Source: Chrysopilus asiliformis
Lineage: Eukaryota; Arthropoda; Insecta; Diptera; Rhagionidae
Reading direction: 5' to 3'
Assembly: GCA_964034945.1 (NCBI GenBank)
Contig: OZ035961.1
Location: forward strand, 6,058,001-6,122,000
DNA: 64,000 nt
The stretch's first letter is position 1. The number at the start of each line of letters is the position of its first letter. The position numbers and the translations under genes were made by a program. Shown in pieces: positions 11,601-26,600 of this stretch. The notes below the pieces were generated by a model. It did not search any database, was not told the origin of the DNA, and was given only the letters and a program-made list of their open reading frames with translations.

Positions 11601-14600
11601 ATGAATACAATAGCTACACACGGAGATCAGAATTGTAAATTTAACTATTTTAAATGGAGAATCATAACTATCACTAAAAGGGTTAATTTCAATCACAAAA
11701 ATTGTCAACTTAACCACAAAATAGTAAATTTTACTACTAGGTAGTTAAATTTATTAAAAAAATATCAGATTTTTACTATTTTTGTGATTTAAAGTAACTA
11801 CTTTGGCGATAGTCACGATTCTCCATTATAAAACAGTCATATTTACTATTTATTCTCTGTGTGTATTACTCTACATGAAAATACCTCGAATTTTGATAGA
11901 AATTACTCAATTTATTTCGGGGAAGGGGTGGTCCGATTGAATTTTGATGTATGGTAATCAATCACATTCTAAACACATTTTGCCTTAATACATTTTCCGA
12001 TACGAAACACCGTTTTCAACAAAATCGCAAAAAAACTATTTAATTTGTATGAAGGGAAAGAAAAAGCAGGATGGATATTTTTTCTTTCCAAAAATTATTA
12101 TAATATAGTCAACCTCATTAACAAGAGCCGTGCTACAAACCCCTACCCCGCTCCACTCAACGCATTTTCTGGGCTCCGTGAAACCACAATATCCCAATTT
12201 ACCAAATTAGTTGGAAAACCAATTGAATTTCCAATCATCTTGTACCAAGTACCGAAGGTACGATTTATGGAATTTTGACTGGAAATCCAAGATTTTTTCC
12301 TGTGAAAATGGTCCTTTTTGTACCATAAGGTCCATAATTCCAAATGTTCCCACAAATATTCTTAAACTTTATAAAGGAAAATTGCGTGGTACATTTGGAC
12401 ACGGCACAAAAATTTCATCATTGGTCAATTGGGATTTGTTATATTTCCGACGATCAGAATTTTGAGAACATTTTTTGGGAAATCAAGAATTAGAAGGCTA
12501 TTTTTTAGAGAACGTGTTACCGTCACAATAATTAATATATCTGATACGAATTTTTATATCCTTCAGGACAACAAAAAGAAAGGTTGTTCGGAATGAAAAC
12601 GGCAAGGCAGGTTAACACTTATATAATCAGATTGAAATCGATTTGAGCATACTCAGAATCTGTTATTTTAGTCCAACATGTGCATGGAGACAATATTACA
12701 TATGCTAAAAATAAAACTAGTGACAATAGATCAGAATACTTATTCATACAAGTATGCTTGTTGATATAAGGGTGCTTGTTATGTCAATTAATATAATTTC
12801 AGTGACAAATGACATCTTAAACAGCAAAATTCAACAAAGTAGCAACCCCCCAGTAACACACTCGTATAAATGACAGTACAGAAATTCTATTTGTGTGCAA
12901 ATGTGTATCCAGCGAGATATATGCCGAACGGTTATTTTTATTATAACGATCGAAAATCGGTTCCCGGTCAAAATATAGATTATAGCTCATTACTCAGTGG
13001 ACTATCAGATCTCTGATGACATATGTCATTAAACAGTCTGAATAACCGTTGTTACATTATCAAACTATCTATCCATATTACCAAAAATAGAATAATATTT
13101 TGTATATATATTTTATTTTCACACGGGTTCTGCCGATCTACTATATGGGTTCCTTTTGCCCCAGTATTTTTTCTTCATCCCCTCTTGTTGTCTCCTTTTT
13201 GCGTCCACTGTTAAACCGTTCATTTTTGTGCTGAATTTCCGCTGTTGGCCCAGCATGTGTATAATATTAAATAAACGCCGGATATTTTCACGCTATTTGT
13301 TTTTTTTTTCTTTATCATTTTTTTTCGCTTTCTCTTTTCATTGCTCTTCATTTCCACTTTATTCATTTTCTTGTTCATTTTCTTCTTCAATGTTGATGTT
13401 GATTTTCTATATTCTCCTTTACAGTTGCTCCATTAAATATAAGACTGCTTGGGGCACACCAGCCATTATCGGCAGGACGTAGATACGATCTATTGTGTCA
13501 AAGTGCTGGTTCACGACCACCCGCCGTAATAACATGGTGGCAAGATGGACAAAGGTTGGAAAAAACTACTGAAACGGTATGAGACCTTAAACGGAAATTT
13601 ATATATTTTTGTATATATATGTAGATAGATAGATCTGTAATATTTTATACTTAATGCATAATATACCTTCTACACTAAAAAAAAATCCCAAATGATATTT
13701 ACACACTATATATGCGAATAACATACCAAAATACACAAAATTATATCACCAGAATACACATGAACAAAAAATATATCCTTTCTATGGTTAGGTTTTCATC
13801 TTTTATTCGTTTCGTTTCATTTCATAGCATCCACCATCACATTTCCAAATTCTATTTTGATCCGTTTCATTTCGTTTCGCTCATTTACCAGATAGGATAC
13901 GACCAAATATACATTTTTCGTAGTATAGTGGGATACATCTGATATTATTATTATTTCACATATAGTACAATATGACATACTCTCGTGTTTTTTTTTTCGG
14001 GGAAAAAACACAAAATACGAGTATTCAAATAAAGCAGTGGCCATTTACATATGAAAAGTGTGAATGTATGTGTCTAATGCCTAAAATTTAACATACTCGT
14101 ACCTACCGATATAAATATTCATGTTATGGGAAATGTGCTAAGGATGTAGGGATGAATGTTTGAAATGGTTGTGATATGGCGGCACTAGGCACTAGGGTAT
14201 TCTGTCATTCCCACAGTGATATTCACAATGTATATGAAATAATATAAAACCAAAAACTTTTTACATACGTTGTGAGTACCGACACCAAATGGTGAATTGA
14301 ACATAGTCATACTACAGAATATACTATTATAAAGATCATGGAACAGGACATACCAAGATACACATTTTTTCCTATAGTTTATTTACACCTATAAAACATA
14401 TATAATATATAACAATGATCTACCGTATATATCAACATAAAATGGTATGATAAATATCATTATATAGATATATATTTACTATACTAGGACTATACTAGAA
14501 TATATGTCGTTGAAAGTATGTAATTTTTTTGTTGGTTTGTTACATTGTCGATATGAATGTCCTTTTTTTGAAAGGCCTAAGGCGTCCATACGCGATCCTA

Positions 14601-17600
14601 TTTTATTTATATTATATTTATTAAGTACACTATATATATTATCACATATATGTGTTTAAATGTGTATACACTATCCAAAATGGATAGATAATTTTTTTCT
14701 ATATATACATACATATGTATAATATATATGATGTACAAAAAGCATTTCTATGTTATTTTTAACAGACATCAAGTGATGGAAATCAAACAACAAGTACTCT
14801 GTCAATAACATTAAGTAGATCTGATGCTGGGAAGTATTTATCATGTCGAGCATATAATCATGCTGTGCCATCGGACGCACTCGAGGATGGCTGGAAATTG
14901 GATATACAATGTAAGTTAATTAAATATTCTATTGATTTGAAAATAATTATTTTCAAATGGTATAATCCATTGCGTATCAGTAAATTTGAAAATGTTTCAT
15001 ACCATTTAACTTACAATAACAATAATTATTTTAACCTTATCCACCAAGAAACACGGCCCCAAAAATAAAGGATCTATTGTAGGCAATTTTAAATAAAACA
15101 AAAGGACCGATCTTAATAACAGTTTATTCGAGAGTGATCTTTATCACAATTTTTATTTTGTTTTTTGATGGTCTATGTTGGAGCTAAACTTCAGGCCAAT
15201 CGGCTCGGTAGTTTCCCCGCGAAAGGGTAACATAGAGGAAGAGCTAAGTTTCGAAATCACTTTACCCCCTCCCCTTACTCCCCCACCTTTTTAATGGGTC
15301 TATGTTGGGGCTGGACCCCCGACGAACATCTATGCCAAATTTCAGGCCAATCGGTTCAGTAGTTTCCCCGCGAAAGAGTAACATAGCGCAAAAACTAAGT
15401 TTCGAAATCACTTTACTCCCTCCCCTTACTCCCCCCCCCCACCCCTCGCCATACTTTTCCGTATGCCTATGTTGGAACCAGAACTATGAGACAGTCATGC
15501 AAAATTTCAAGTCAATCGGTTCAGCCGTTTTTGCGTAAAAGAGGAACAGACAGACAGACAGACAGACACCAACTCGTTTTTATATATTAGTATGTGTGTG
15601 TTCAGTTTTATTCATTCAATAGCATCAAGTATGAGGCAGATGAATTTTCAATGTACTTTGAAAAATAAGTATAATTAAATGAATGGCAAACCAAAGGCAA
15701 TTGTTACGTTTCCATTAGTACAGAAGAATTTTTATGTGCTATTTTAGAAAGACATAGGAAATAAGTAAGTATTTTGGAGCTCGGACAAATTCCAGAATCC
15801 GCACCTATGTGAACTTGGCTTGCGAAGTGCGGAAACTCGAAATAAAATTTACATGAAAAAATTGTACTAAATTGTACCGCAAAGAAAAAAAAGTGTACAA
15901 GTACAGTTTTCTTAAAAATCGAAAAAAAAATATATTTTTTGGTTTCGGAAGAATTTTTTTTTCGTAGAATAATTGTACTAAAATTGTACTAAATTGTACC
16001 ACAAAGGGAAAAAATTGTACTCGTTCAGGTTCCTCGGAAATTGAAAAAAATCGAAAAAAAACGATTTTTCGCGAGAAATCGGCAGTCTTGTTTCGGAAGG
16101 AAAAAATGTTTCTGCAGAATAATTGTACTAAATTGTACCACAAAGGAAAAAAATTGTACTCGTTCAGGTTCCTCGGAAATTGAAAAAAATCAAAAAAAAC
16201 GAGTTTTCGCGAGAAATCGGCAGTCTTGTTTCGGAAGGAATTTTTGAGAAAACTGTACTAGTACACTTTTTTTTCTTTGCGGTACAATTTAGTACAATTT
16301 TAGTACAATTATTCTGCATCAAAAAAAATTTCTTCCGAAAACACTGCCGGCTGGTCTTTTTTCAATTTTTAATTTCTGTCGAATCCTTTCGAGTACAATT
16401 TTTTTAAAATGCAGTACAATTTAGTACAATTTTAGTACAATTTTTTCATGTAAATTTTATTTCGAGTTTCCGCACTTCGCAAGCCAAGTTCACATAGGTA
16501 GAATACGCAGGCTTTTCAAAGCTAGCTTTGAAATTACTGCGAACTCCTGCTAGATCCGCTCATTTCGAAAGATTTTTTCTTTAATTAAGGTTTCATTCAT
16601 ACGTTCACAGATCTTTGTTAACATCGAAATCGAAGAAACTTATTTACATTTATTGAACACTAAAAAATATGGGACCAGGTGAATAAAATCTAGTGATTAG
16701 TTTTTCTAGCAGATTAGCACATTTTAGTATGAAATTTATATCGAATTTTTAAACCTAAAAGCGTTTGTTCAGTTTTATTCGCTCAAGAAAATTTCACCAA
16801 TCCAGATTTCTCTTTAAAAAAAGCAGTTTATTGTTTTGTTTTATGATTTCATTTGGTGGTGTCAGAACTTTGAATTGGACATTTCAGTGAATTGGACAGG
16901 TCAGGTGATCCCTAGTAGGGCTGGCAAAGTAGAACGGCCTCTACTTCACTAGCGCTGCTAAAATCATCACGCTGCTGCTGGTAGTAGTAGCGCACTAGGG
17001 TTCACACGGTGCTGCTGAAACGGCTGCTAACAGCCAAACAGTCACTAGCGCTGGCAAAACAGCGTCGTGTGACCGCCGCATTACCTACTAAAAAAATAAA
17101 TCAAAAACCAATTGTTTACATAGTTTACTGTGATTTTGGGACCAGTAAATATGTATTTTTTTACATGTAATTGGCGTACTGTATTTTATAGATATCCCCG
17201 TACACGAAAAAAACATATGTAAGAAGTTTAACAACAGTGGGGTCTTTATTTTTAGTGAAAAATCATGAATTTTACAAAAATCTTCAATCTTTCAAAGAAA
17301 GCCGTTTTATAATGAAGGTCCTTTGCAGAAATTTGTAAGAAATCTCTATTAAAATGAATTTCTTTAAACATTGGCGCCTTGTTCATATTAAATAATTAAG
17401 TTCTTCAATGCCTTTCGTGTATCCATTAACATAATAAATCAATGGTATGAAATATTGGATGTGATTTGCATTAGTTTGATATTTAATGTTTTATTTATTT
17501 ATTCTGTAGATGTTCCTGAAACTAGGGTACGACTGGGGACATCACTTGAACCAAACTCAATACGAGAGGGTACTGACGTTTATTTTGACTGCCTTGTGAA

Positions 17601-20600
17601 AGCACATCCCACGGTGTATAAAGTTGAGTGGAGACATAATGTAAGTATTCTCAGAGCAATTAGCTTAAAACATTTTAAATTTTCGAAATCCCCAGATAAT
17701 ATTTAATAATCAAGAAACAGCAATCTGATATTAATTAATAATAAAGGAGGCAAATATAATTTTTATTGACATGCCTATATTTTAATAGTTTTCTTAAAAT
17801 AAAAGTGAAATTTCAAATTCGATTAATTTTGAATTTTTAGCTTGACTGTATATTAAAAATTTGAGTACTCAACTAACTTAAACGTAATTATTCTCGAAGA
17901 ACGTAAAGCCCTTAATTTAAAGTTTCATAACGAATTTTTTTCTTTTTGGTCTCCTGTTGCAATTATAAAATTTCTAAAATATGTCGCCGTGAAGGACATG
18001 ATTGTTAAATATACCAAAGGTATTGGTCGGACCCCACTATTCACTATTCACTTTAGTAAAGTAACTTAATTGAATTTCACCTCAATATGTCATGAAATCA
18101 GCCCAGAACCTGTCGCTTACAAATCTAGTGGTTAACCATTGTAGGCAATATTGTAAAATACACTGTGCTTTAACTGACATTTTAATACTTTGTAATATAA
18201 ATCGTTTTTATGAAGTAAACATTATATTTTAAAAATAGTTTGCCTGTGTTTTAAAAATCATTCACAGTCCTCTTTTAATTTTCGGTAATATTAAAAGACT
18301 GAAAATATTCTGCTGTGAACATCCCACAGCACAGATTTGAGAACAGCGCTTTTATTTGATACGTGACTAAATCATGAACTGCGAATTTGATTGTAAAATA
18401 TGTCACATACCTTTAAATCCATGTTTGATGTATTCTTTTGAATTTCTATTGTGGCAACGGCTATCAAAATTGAAAAAAATTTGCATCAGTCCGATGAGAT
18501 TAACAAAAAACCAGCGAGAAAATTTGACAACTAAAAACATTACTAGCGCCACTCGCGGTTGATTCTTGATACCGAATAACCGGGCCGGAAAACACGACTC
18601 AAGGCATGTCTACAATTACCGAATCCGGTAATTCATTTTTACATGAACCAAGTTACCGTCTCGGTAAAAATCTGTTAAATTTGACTCAATTACCGAGCGG
18701 TAAAATTACTCGCAATTTAAAAGAGGACTGTGAATACCCTGATTGTATAAAATTTGTAAAAGGATTAGGACGTTTCAATAAATTGTTAAGAATATCATTG
18801 GTTTCTTTCAATTCTATACCTTTTACACCATATTCATTAAATAGTTTAACTTTCAATCCCAAAATGAAGGTTTTCTGTAATTAATCTCTCGAAAATATGA
18901 TGTTTTTTGTTATGTTTCAATTTATAAGTGTAATAAAACTCGGGACCTTTTTTTACACAAAACCATATCTTTATTCAATTACGAATTACAACATTTTTGT
19001 TCGAATAGCTCTGATCGACAGGTTACCATAAAACAACTCTTCATGTCTAACATAAAATTGCCCAAGAAAATCTCACTGTCATTTTTTGGAAAATTTACTC
19101 GATTGAACTTACTTTGATGTATTGAAAATTTATTGTACGCCCATTCAAGGATTTACAAAAAGCTGTCCATTTAAAAATTGTCGACAATTGCATCGCATAT
19201 AATTATAACCAGCATATGATTAATTTCCACAAGTTTTTTTTACTAAATTCAAGTTGAAATGAAAATGTTATTCACATAAGCAAAATGGCCAGTAATTTTC
19301 CAGTCACTCATATCACTCAATTTTCAAGGTGATATTTAAAAACAATGAAATTTATTATACAAAAACTCCTGATGGAATTACCCACATTTTCGACCATTCT
19401 CTGAATGAAAAATTACTTTTTGTTAAGTTCTTAAGCCATTTTTACTTTGTTCTGTATACATAAATAGATATTCCGAACGGAAATTTAATTTATATTTATG
19501 TTGTGTACACATATATTTTATAACTCGAAAAGGAAACATGAAGTCATTGTTTAAACACGTAACCTAAAAAGCTTTTGTTCTGAATGAAAAAAAAAGAAAT
19601 GAAAATTTCTATTCCATAGAAATTATACTCTTAGAATATTAACTGAAGTTCCATAGTATTATGAATACTTATCATTAATACTCTATGGGAATATGTCCAA
19701 TGTTAAAATATTTGTACACAGGAAAGTTTATTTATTTATTTATCTTTTATCATCTATCTATCCATCTAGATGACTATATTCGTATATCTAAATTGATATA
19801 ACTGTAAAGTAGCTACATTTACGAAAATATATAGCCTAGTGTGAAGACTGGGGTCAAGCCAGAAAAAAAGGACAAACGCAAAATAAAAAAAAAAAATCTA
19901 ATTTCAAGAAGAACGTGACAAAATTAATGAAATTATAATCCTTGTCTTCTACACAGGGTCGTCCACTGTCTCAGAATGCCTCACAAGGTGTTATAATAAG
20001 TAATCACTCTCTTGTCCTGCAAGGTGTATCGAGAGCCACAGCCGGAAATTATTCATGTGTTGGATACAATGCTGAAGGTGACGGCATTAGTCCCCCATTC
20101 AAACTGAATATTTTATGTAAGTATGGTTTTTTGTTGTATGGATGTTGTAAATCTTTTCTTTTATCTATCTCTCTGTTCTCTACAATATCGTATTATGTGT
20201 GTGCAGGCAGCATATGTAAACTTTAACAATCCCAGTTAGACAATTCATGTGTAAACCGCCAGGGATTCAGATGATGACGTCAAAGGAAAATCAGAATTGA
20301 ATTTTTATCAAAGATAGACTATTTTCTTTACTAAATCTTATGGAAAATTTTTGGCAACGGAAAATTCGTTCACGCTTTTATGAATTCGATAAAATATATG
20401 CTTTATAATTTGATAAGCCAATCATCATATACTAGAATTGCGATTTTTTTCAATGAAAAATATATTTTGCCCTAGTGATTTTAGGTTTTAGATGTATAAA
20501 TCTATTTAAAGGTAGAATTTTCAATAAACCGGTTCAGGTAGAATTGTAAATAAACCGGTTTTTCATCGTTACGATCGTCAGGTGAAGAGACACCGTTTCT

Positions 20601-23600
20601 CAACAAAAGAATTTGCAAAAAACAAAATTGGAGGTCGAGTTTTACTTTAGTGAAACCTGAAACCAGTCTTAGGGTTCTGCCACACACATCGTTTTCGGAC
20701 GAGGCGTTTTCCGAGAGTAAAGCGACTCCCTTTCAGAAGCGACAGGTGGCGCGCATCGCCGTGTGTGTCATATCTCAGCTAAATCAATGGACGACTATCA
20801 CGGCATCCAGACCTGCCGGAAACGTTGACAGGACTGTTAACATAAATGCCATTAGAAAATTCTGTTGTGACGTAGGTGGGCTGCTGATTCTAGCATGACG
20901 TTTCAGTTCCAGAAATGCGTTGAGCAGTAAACAACTGAGTAGTAAATATGACAATCCCAGTGATTTCACTTTTTTCTTTAAAATCTCCGCACTAAAATTA
21001 AATTCGGCCTCCAGCTGCTCCCACGATGCCTTTTTCAAATCATTTATTTGTAAAAATTACTTTTAAACAGCATTCGTTTATAGAACGGAGCGTCTCTGCA
21101 CGTGAAAAATTAGAATCCGCCATCTTAAATTCCATTTCTGTTAGCAAAGATGTCAGCAAAAACTGTCAGACTTTTCTGTCGTAACAGCTGACTTTTCAAT
21201 CTTCACTAGACATAACATCAGACGTAACAGCAACAGTGACGGCATTCATGGCAGGTGTGGATTACTAGTATGCGACTACCGTTTACTCTCGGAAAACGCC
21301 TCGTCCAAAAACGCTGTGTGTGTCATTGGCCTTAGATTTACAAAAGTCTTCTCTGACAAACAATAATCTGTGTAACAAATCATATTCGGCATTTTTTTTC
21401 CATTTAACATAAAAGAATTTTTGAAATATTTCGGTTGTAAGCAACTGAAGTTTCGTTGGTTGCTACAAAGTTGTGGGGTGGTTGGGTGAAAGTTGAGTCT
21501 TGTATAGACTCATTTTTTACTTTTAAGATATTTTTATCTAGGTTTGAAAATTTAATTCCTTTTAAGACTTTGCGACCTCTTGTGTTCCTTGGGATTTTTA
21601 GTGGTAATGGAATGCAAAAAAAAACGGTGGACAACTCCCAATAATTTGATGAGGTGATTTTCTCCAATACATCGAATGATGCAAAATTTCACAAAACAAA
21701 ATCGAAAAATTGCTAATTCTTATTTTATTGTCTCTCTATCAAAGTGACGAATAATTAAATATCTCATCTTTAGATTTTTTATTATTATGATATAAGACTT
21801 TCAACAGAGAATAAAAGTTCCAGAATGATTCGAATTTCTCGATTTTTTTAACGTCCTTGCCATCTTCGTTGTTCATAAAATATGTAAGAATTTTCGCATT
21901 TTTTTAAACCTCTTTCCTGCCAAGCCATTTCACGATTTTACATTATTAACCACCCAAATAGCATTTTAAGCAGCAATTATGGTGTTTATCCCCATATTTC
22001 GTCACCATGCAAGTCGCGGCGATAAGCAATTTATGTCGCAAATACGTATCTAGTTGTGCCAACGAGACGCGCAACGAGACCCATAGTGGGGAACACTTTT
22101 CAGCGGTTTGCGGCGCCGCAATTATAACGACAGGGACGTAATTAGTTGCCTCATGCGCGAGCGTCATCTGACGGCATTATATCACACAATTACACAAATC
22201 ATCGAGCGGGTTTTCTTTCTCCCTCGAATGCTTGCTAGTAAACAGAGATGAACAAATAAAAACGTAAGCAGAAGACGAACGAGAAAAATCTAATGGCGAC
22301 AAATTAATGGAAACTTTTGTGGAGTGTTATTTTATAATGGACTTTTCTTCCGGTTGCATATCGTGATTTTAATTGCCATTAAAATTTTTCGACAATATTG
22401 GATCTGAAATTTAAACAGATTTTAATGGGCCATCGAATTATTTTGCTTTTAATCAAAAATTTCTTTAATTTTATTTTATCGGTAAATTTTTTTTTTCTTT
22501 TGCAATGAAATTTTGATGCCAATAAAATTATGCTGTTTCAAAAATGTATGCTAACCACTTTTTATGCAATATCCTTCAGTCATTCGTCTGAAATAAGAAA
22601 TTTAATTCTCGAAACGAAATCGTTTCCATCAAATGTCAGTGAGAAATATGGCGGCTGAAGGCATCAATTTTGTTTGGTGTTTCTCAGACGGGGAGCTTTA
22701 ATGAAACTTTAGTGGCAGACTATTTCGACCCGAAAACCATCAAATGCTGCTCTATCGCTGCAGGAATTTTCATGAAGCGAATGTTGCCCCAAAGATGAAC
22801 CGTGGGTCACCAATTTCCCCACTAAAGCAATTGTGGCTTTGCAGACGCATTATTAATCGCTGCGACGCGCTCGTCACTTCTTTCGCTTCTTTTACGCGGA
22901 TGTGAATTATAGGTGTAAATTTTTAGCCCCGATTGCGTAAATTGCTGCATTTTAAAGCCGCAAAGAACAAATCTCATGTTCCCGTACTTTTCGATGCTAT
23001 TTGGGCACCGTCATACCCCCGCCTCTTCTCCCCCAAATCTGTAACGTATTTCATGGACAGCCCTTAATTGCTTCGTTAAATTAACGATATTCAATCGGAA
23101 TTTGATACAAAAAAAAAATTAACTCAAAAAATTGCTTTTTAAGACAAAATATAGGACCAAAAATATTATTTTTTCATCTAAACACGGCAAGTTTCAATAC
23201 ATAAGATTTCTTAAAGATGATGAAACCTATCTAATAGGGTTTTGGGTTTGAATTTTTAAGTATATTCTACGTAAACATATTTGCCTTTTTCGTATCCCTT
23301 TTTTCATTGTATTTCCACGAATACCAGGTAAAACCACAGAGATTTAAAGGTAGTGATTTGCTTATGAAAAAAAAACAGATTTATATAATTAACCCTTTAA
23401 TATTTGATATGATTTAATCGCATTGTTTAAAAATCCATGTAGATGCTCCAACATGCATGCCAAATCAACCCCGAATTTATGGTGTAGCTAAACAGGAAGA
23501 TGCCAAAATTAAGTGCACAGTTGATGCGAATCCACCGGATGTTGAGTTCAAGTGGACATTCAATAATTCAGCGGAAAGCATTGACGTCGCCACCAATCAC

Positions 23601-26600
23601 ATCACACGTTCAGGTAAATTTTCTTCAACTTTAGTTACACTACACACTAACAAGCCCAAAGTATAGCCGAAATAGTTTCCATCTAAGATTCGGGTTAGTT
23701 ACATTCTAGTCGTGATTAGACTTACTATATCAAACATATTTACACATTTATGGAAATTGTACGATAAAACATAATTTTAGTTGAATACCTCTTGGGATAC
23801 GCACAGTCAATACACTCGACATTGTCGATTTACAGGACAGCTAGCAGCTTCCTTGTAAATTTTAGTATAGAAAGATGTAAACATTTGGCCGAAAATTTTC
23901 GTGTTTCGTTTAGATTTTGAAGCTGACTCGATCCATTTATAAAATTTTCAGGTACATCGTCAACAGTTACGTATACACCAATCACAGAGCTTGACTATGG
24001 CACCCTTTTGTGTATAGCAATCAACAAAATTGGACGGCAAAGGGTGCCTTGTGTATTTCATATCATAGCTGCAGGTAAGCAAAGTAAAGTAAAGCAAACC
24101 AAAGCATCCATCTAAAACCTAATGTTTGGCCTTAAAAGGGGCTGTTGATTAACTGACTTAGGCAATTTACCTTCACCAATTTACCCAAAATACAAAGCGC
24201 CAGTCTTTACCATCATCACATTACCCTTTTTTATTCACCCACCCAACTACCCTAACTTCTACATAGATCTATTCACCCTTTCCAAATTCTATGTGACCTC
24301 ACTTGTTCCCAACTTCCTTTATTGGAATCGTGACTGATGCTGGCGGCGATAATGAAAGTACGATAAGGAGGGGGGATGCTGCTACTTGAGAACGAAAATT
24401 TGGTTGGATTATGATGGGCCAAGTGGTGGGTTAAACTAAATACTGGAATTCTGTGTGTAGCTCACAAGTTTTTAATAAATTTTCATCCGAATGCTTTGAA
24501 GTTTGCTAGCCAAATTATCGATTTTAAGCCTTTCGTTTCAATATACGAAAGCAGTTTATTTTCAGTTAGCCATTAATATTTTGATTCAAAAGTTTTGGAA
24601 ATTAGATTTAATTGGAAATTTAACTAACAAGGTAACCGAAGCGAAATTTGAATAAAAACGTAAATTGCTTTTTGGATAATCCAGAAAAAAAAATTTCTTA
24701 AATTAGCTTTGATTAAAATTTCATTAAAGAGACTGCAAGAAAATTAATATTAGATAAATTTCAATTTTATGTTGAATCCCGAAAATTGATTGATTTCTTC
24801 AAAAAAATTTGAGAAAATACTGTTCTTCCGTTCTCCATAGAATTTTCCCTGAAGTTTTAGAAACCAAATTTCATATCAAAAGGCGTTCCTCAATTTACGG
24901 CAGTTTTTGGAACGTGTGAAATTTTGTGCTTTTGCGTTGTATATTTAAACGTCATATATCAAAACGTCTCAAATAGAGGGACTTCGGTATTTTAGTCGAA
25001 AAATGTTTATAAGTAAATAAATCTCGGGTTTTGATACTAAAAATATCGTAAGTATAACTTAAGCAATCATAGCAATATTTATCTCATACTAATACTAATA
25101 TATACTAATATATACTAATATATAAAAATGAGTTGGTGTCTGTCTGTCTGTCTGTCTGTCTGTTCCTCTTTCACGCGAAAACGGCTGAACCGATTGACTT
25201 GAAATTTGACAGTGTCTGTGGTAGTTCTGGTTCCAACATAGGCATACGGAAAAGTAGCGCGAGGGGTGGGGGAGTAAGGGGAGGGGGTAAAGTGATTTCG
25301 AAACTTAGTTTTTGGGCTATGTTACTCTTTCGCGGGGAAACTATTGAACCGATTGGCCTGAAGTTTAGCTCCAACATAGACCATCAAAAAATAAAAAAAT
25401 AAATTTGAAAAAACTTGACCCGGCAACGACGGGTATGCAGGCTAGTCATAAATATAAAAAGCGTGCCGTGTAGGAAAATAGTTTCATGTATTGCACCGAC
25501 ATGTAATTCGACGAATATCGATAGAAATACGAAATTTTGTAGATTTCTGCTGAATAAAACGCAGTAAGCACAAACTTTTTCTCAAACAGATTTTTTGACT
25601 TGACGTTACTTCATAAGAAAATAGCATTGCCAAATGTGCATCCAAAATCAGCTTTTTGTCTTCATAACATTTAAGCGAAACATAAAAATCGTTGATAATT
25701 AGAAATCCGATTAACCCTTAAAGGCTTGGTGGTACACGCGATGTACCACCTTTTTTGTAACAAATACTGCACAGTGGTATCAAAATTGTACCACCAATTA
25801 AACCGTCTTTCATTGCCGTATGATACTTTAAAATAGTACCACTAAAAAAATTAAAAAAAAAAATTTTTTTTCGAGTGCCGGAAGGGTGAAAATATTTGCT
25901 ATTTTTCTGTGCCTCTAAGGGTTAAAGGCTTTCCTCCATTACCATGACTTCTGTAACTGCAAAAAAATGCAGAAAACTAGAGCAAGATAGACTTATATAG
26001 ATCTAAAAAGGAATGACTGAATTCAAGTTAAACGCTATCCCTTCCAGTTTTACAATTTTATAGCAATCATATCAAACCTTATGCTATGAATATAATGTTC
26101 AAATTGGCATGGTAACAAAGCTTTTGAGAAAAATGACAGCTACGCTATAATAGCACTTTGTTTGTGTCTGTGCTCAGTATTCACTTACAGGGACAATGTG
26201 TGATTGTAGTAGAAATCGCCATAAAATAGCCATAAAAAAACAGGGGAAATTATTCTTGCAGTTGCCGACAAATTTTTGCAGTTGATTCTTATCTCCCTTT
26301 CTCGTCAACGTATCTTCACATAAATGTGTCTCTTTTTTTTTGCAGTTGCCGAAGTCATGGTACTGGAGGGCGGCCTTAACTCATTTGTGTGAAGAAATCT
26401 GAGGCCCTATCACCGAATACGATACGATTGGTTCGAGTCGCAAATTCAATGTTGATATAAAACATTAGTAACAACATTGAATTTACGTTTCGAACCAATG
26501 GTATCGTGTTCGGTAATAGGACCTCCGCTTTTCAAGTGAAATCACGCAATATGTATAGATATATTTATGCAGCCGATATTAAATTTTTGATTCATTTTTT

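Larger units (their letters stand above)
10331..13424 (+). other. intron c-d (3.1 kb)
   Basis: Holds a decayed CACTCAG MITE (10738-10925), a TTAA element with a nested MITE (11002-11535), an AT-rich MITE (11616-11864) and a worn family-B segment (about 11880-12100). Positions 12110-12480 match no other part of the window and contain no convincing coding sequence. Confidence 0.8.
14911..17509 (+). other. intron e-f (2.6 kb)
   Basis: Contains a reversed Helitron-like copy (15160-15594), a 700-base foldback repeat (15803-16499) and a truncated MITE (16898-17083). The rest is plain AT-rich DNA. Confidence 0.8.
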
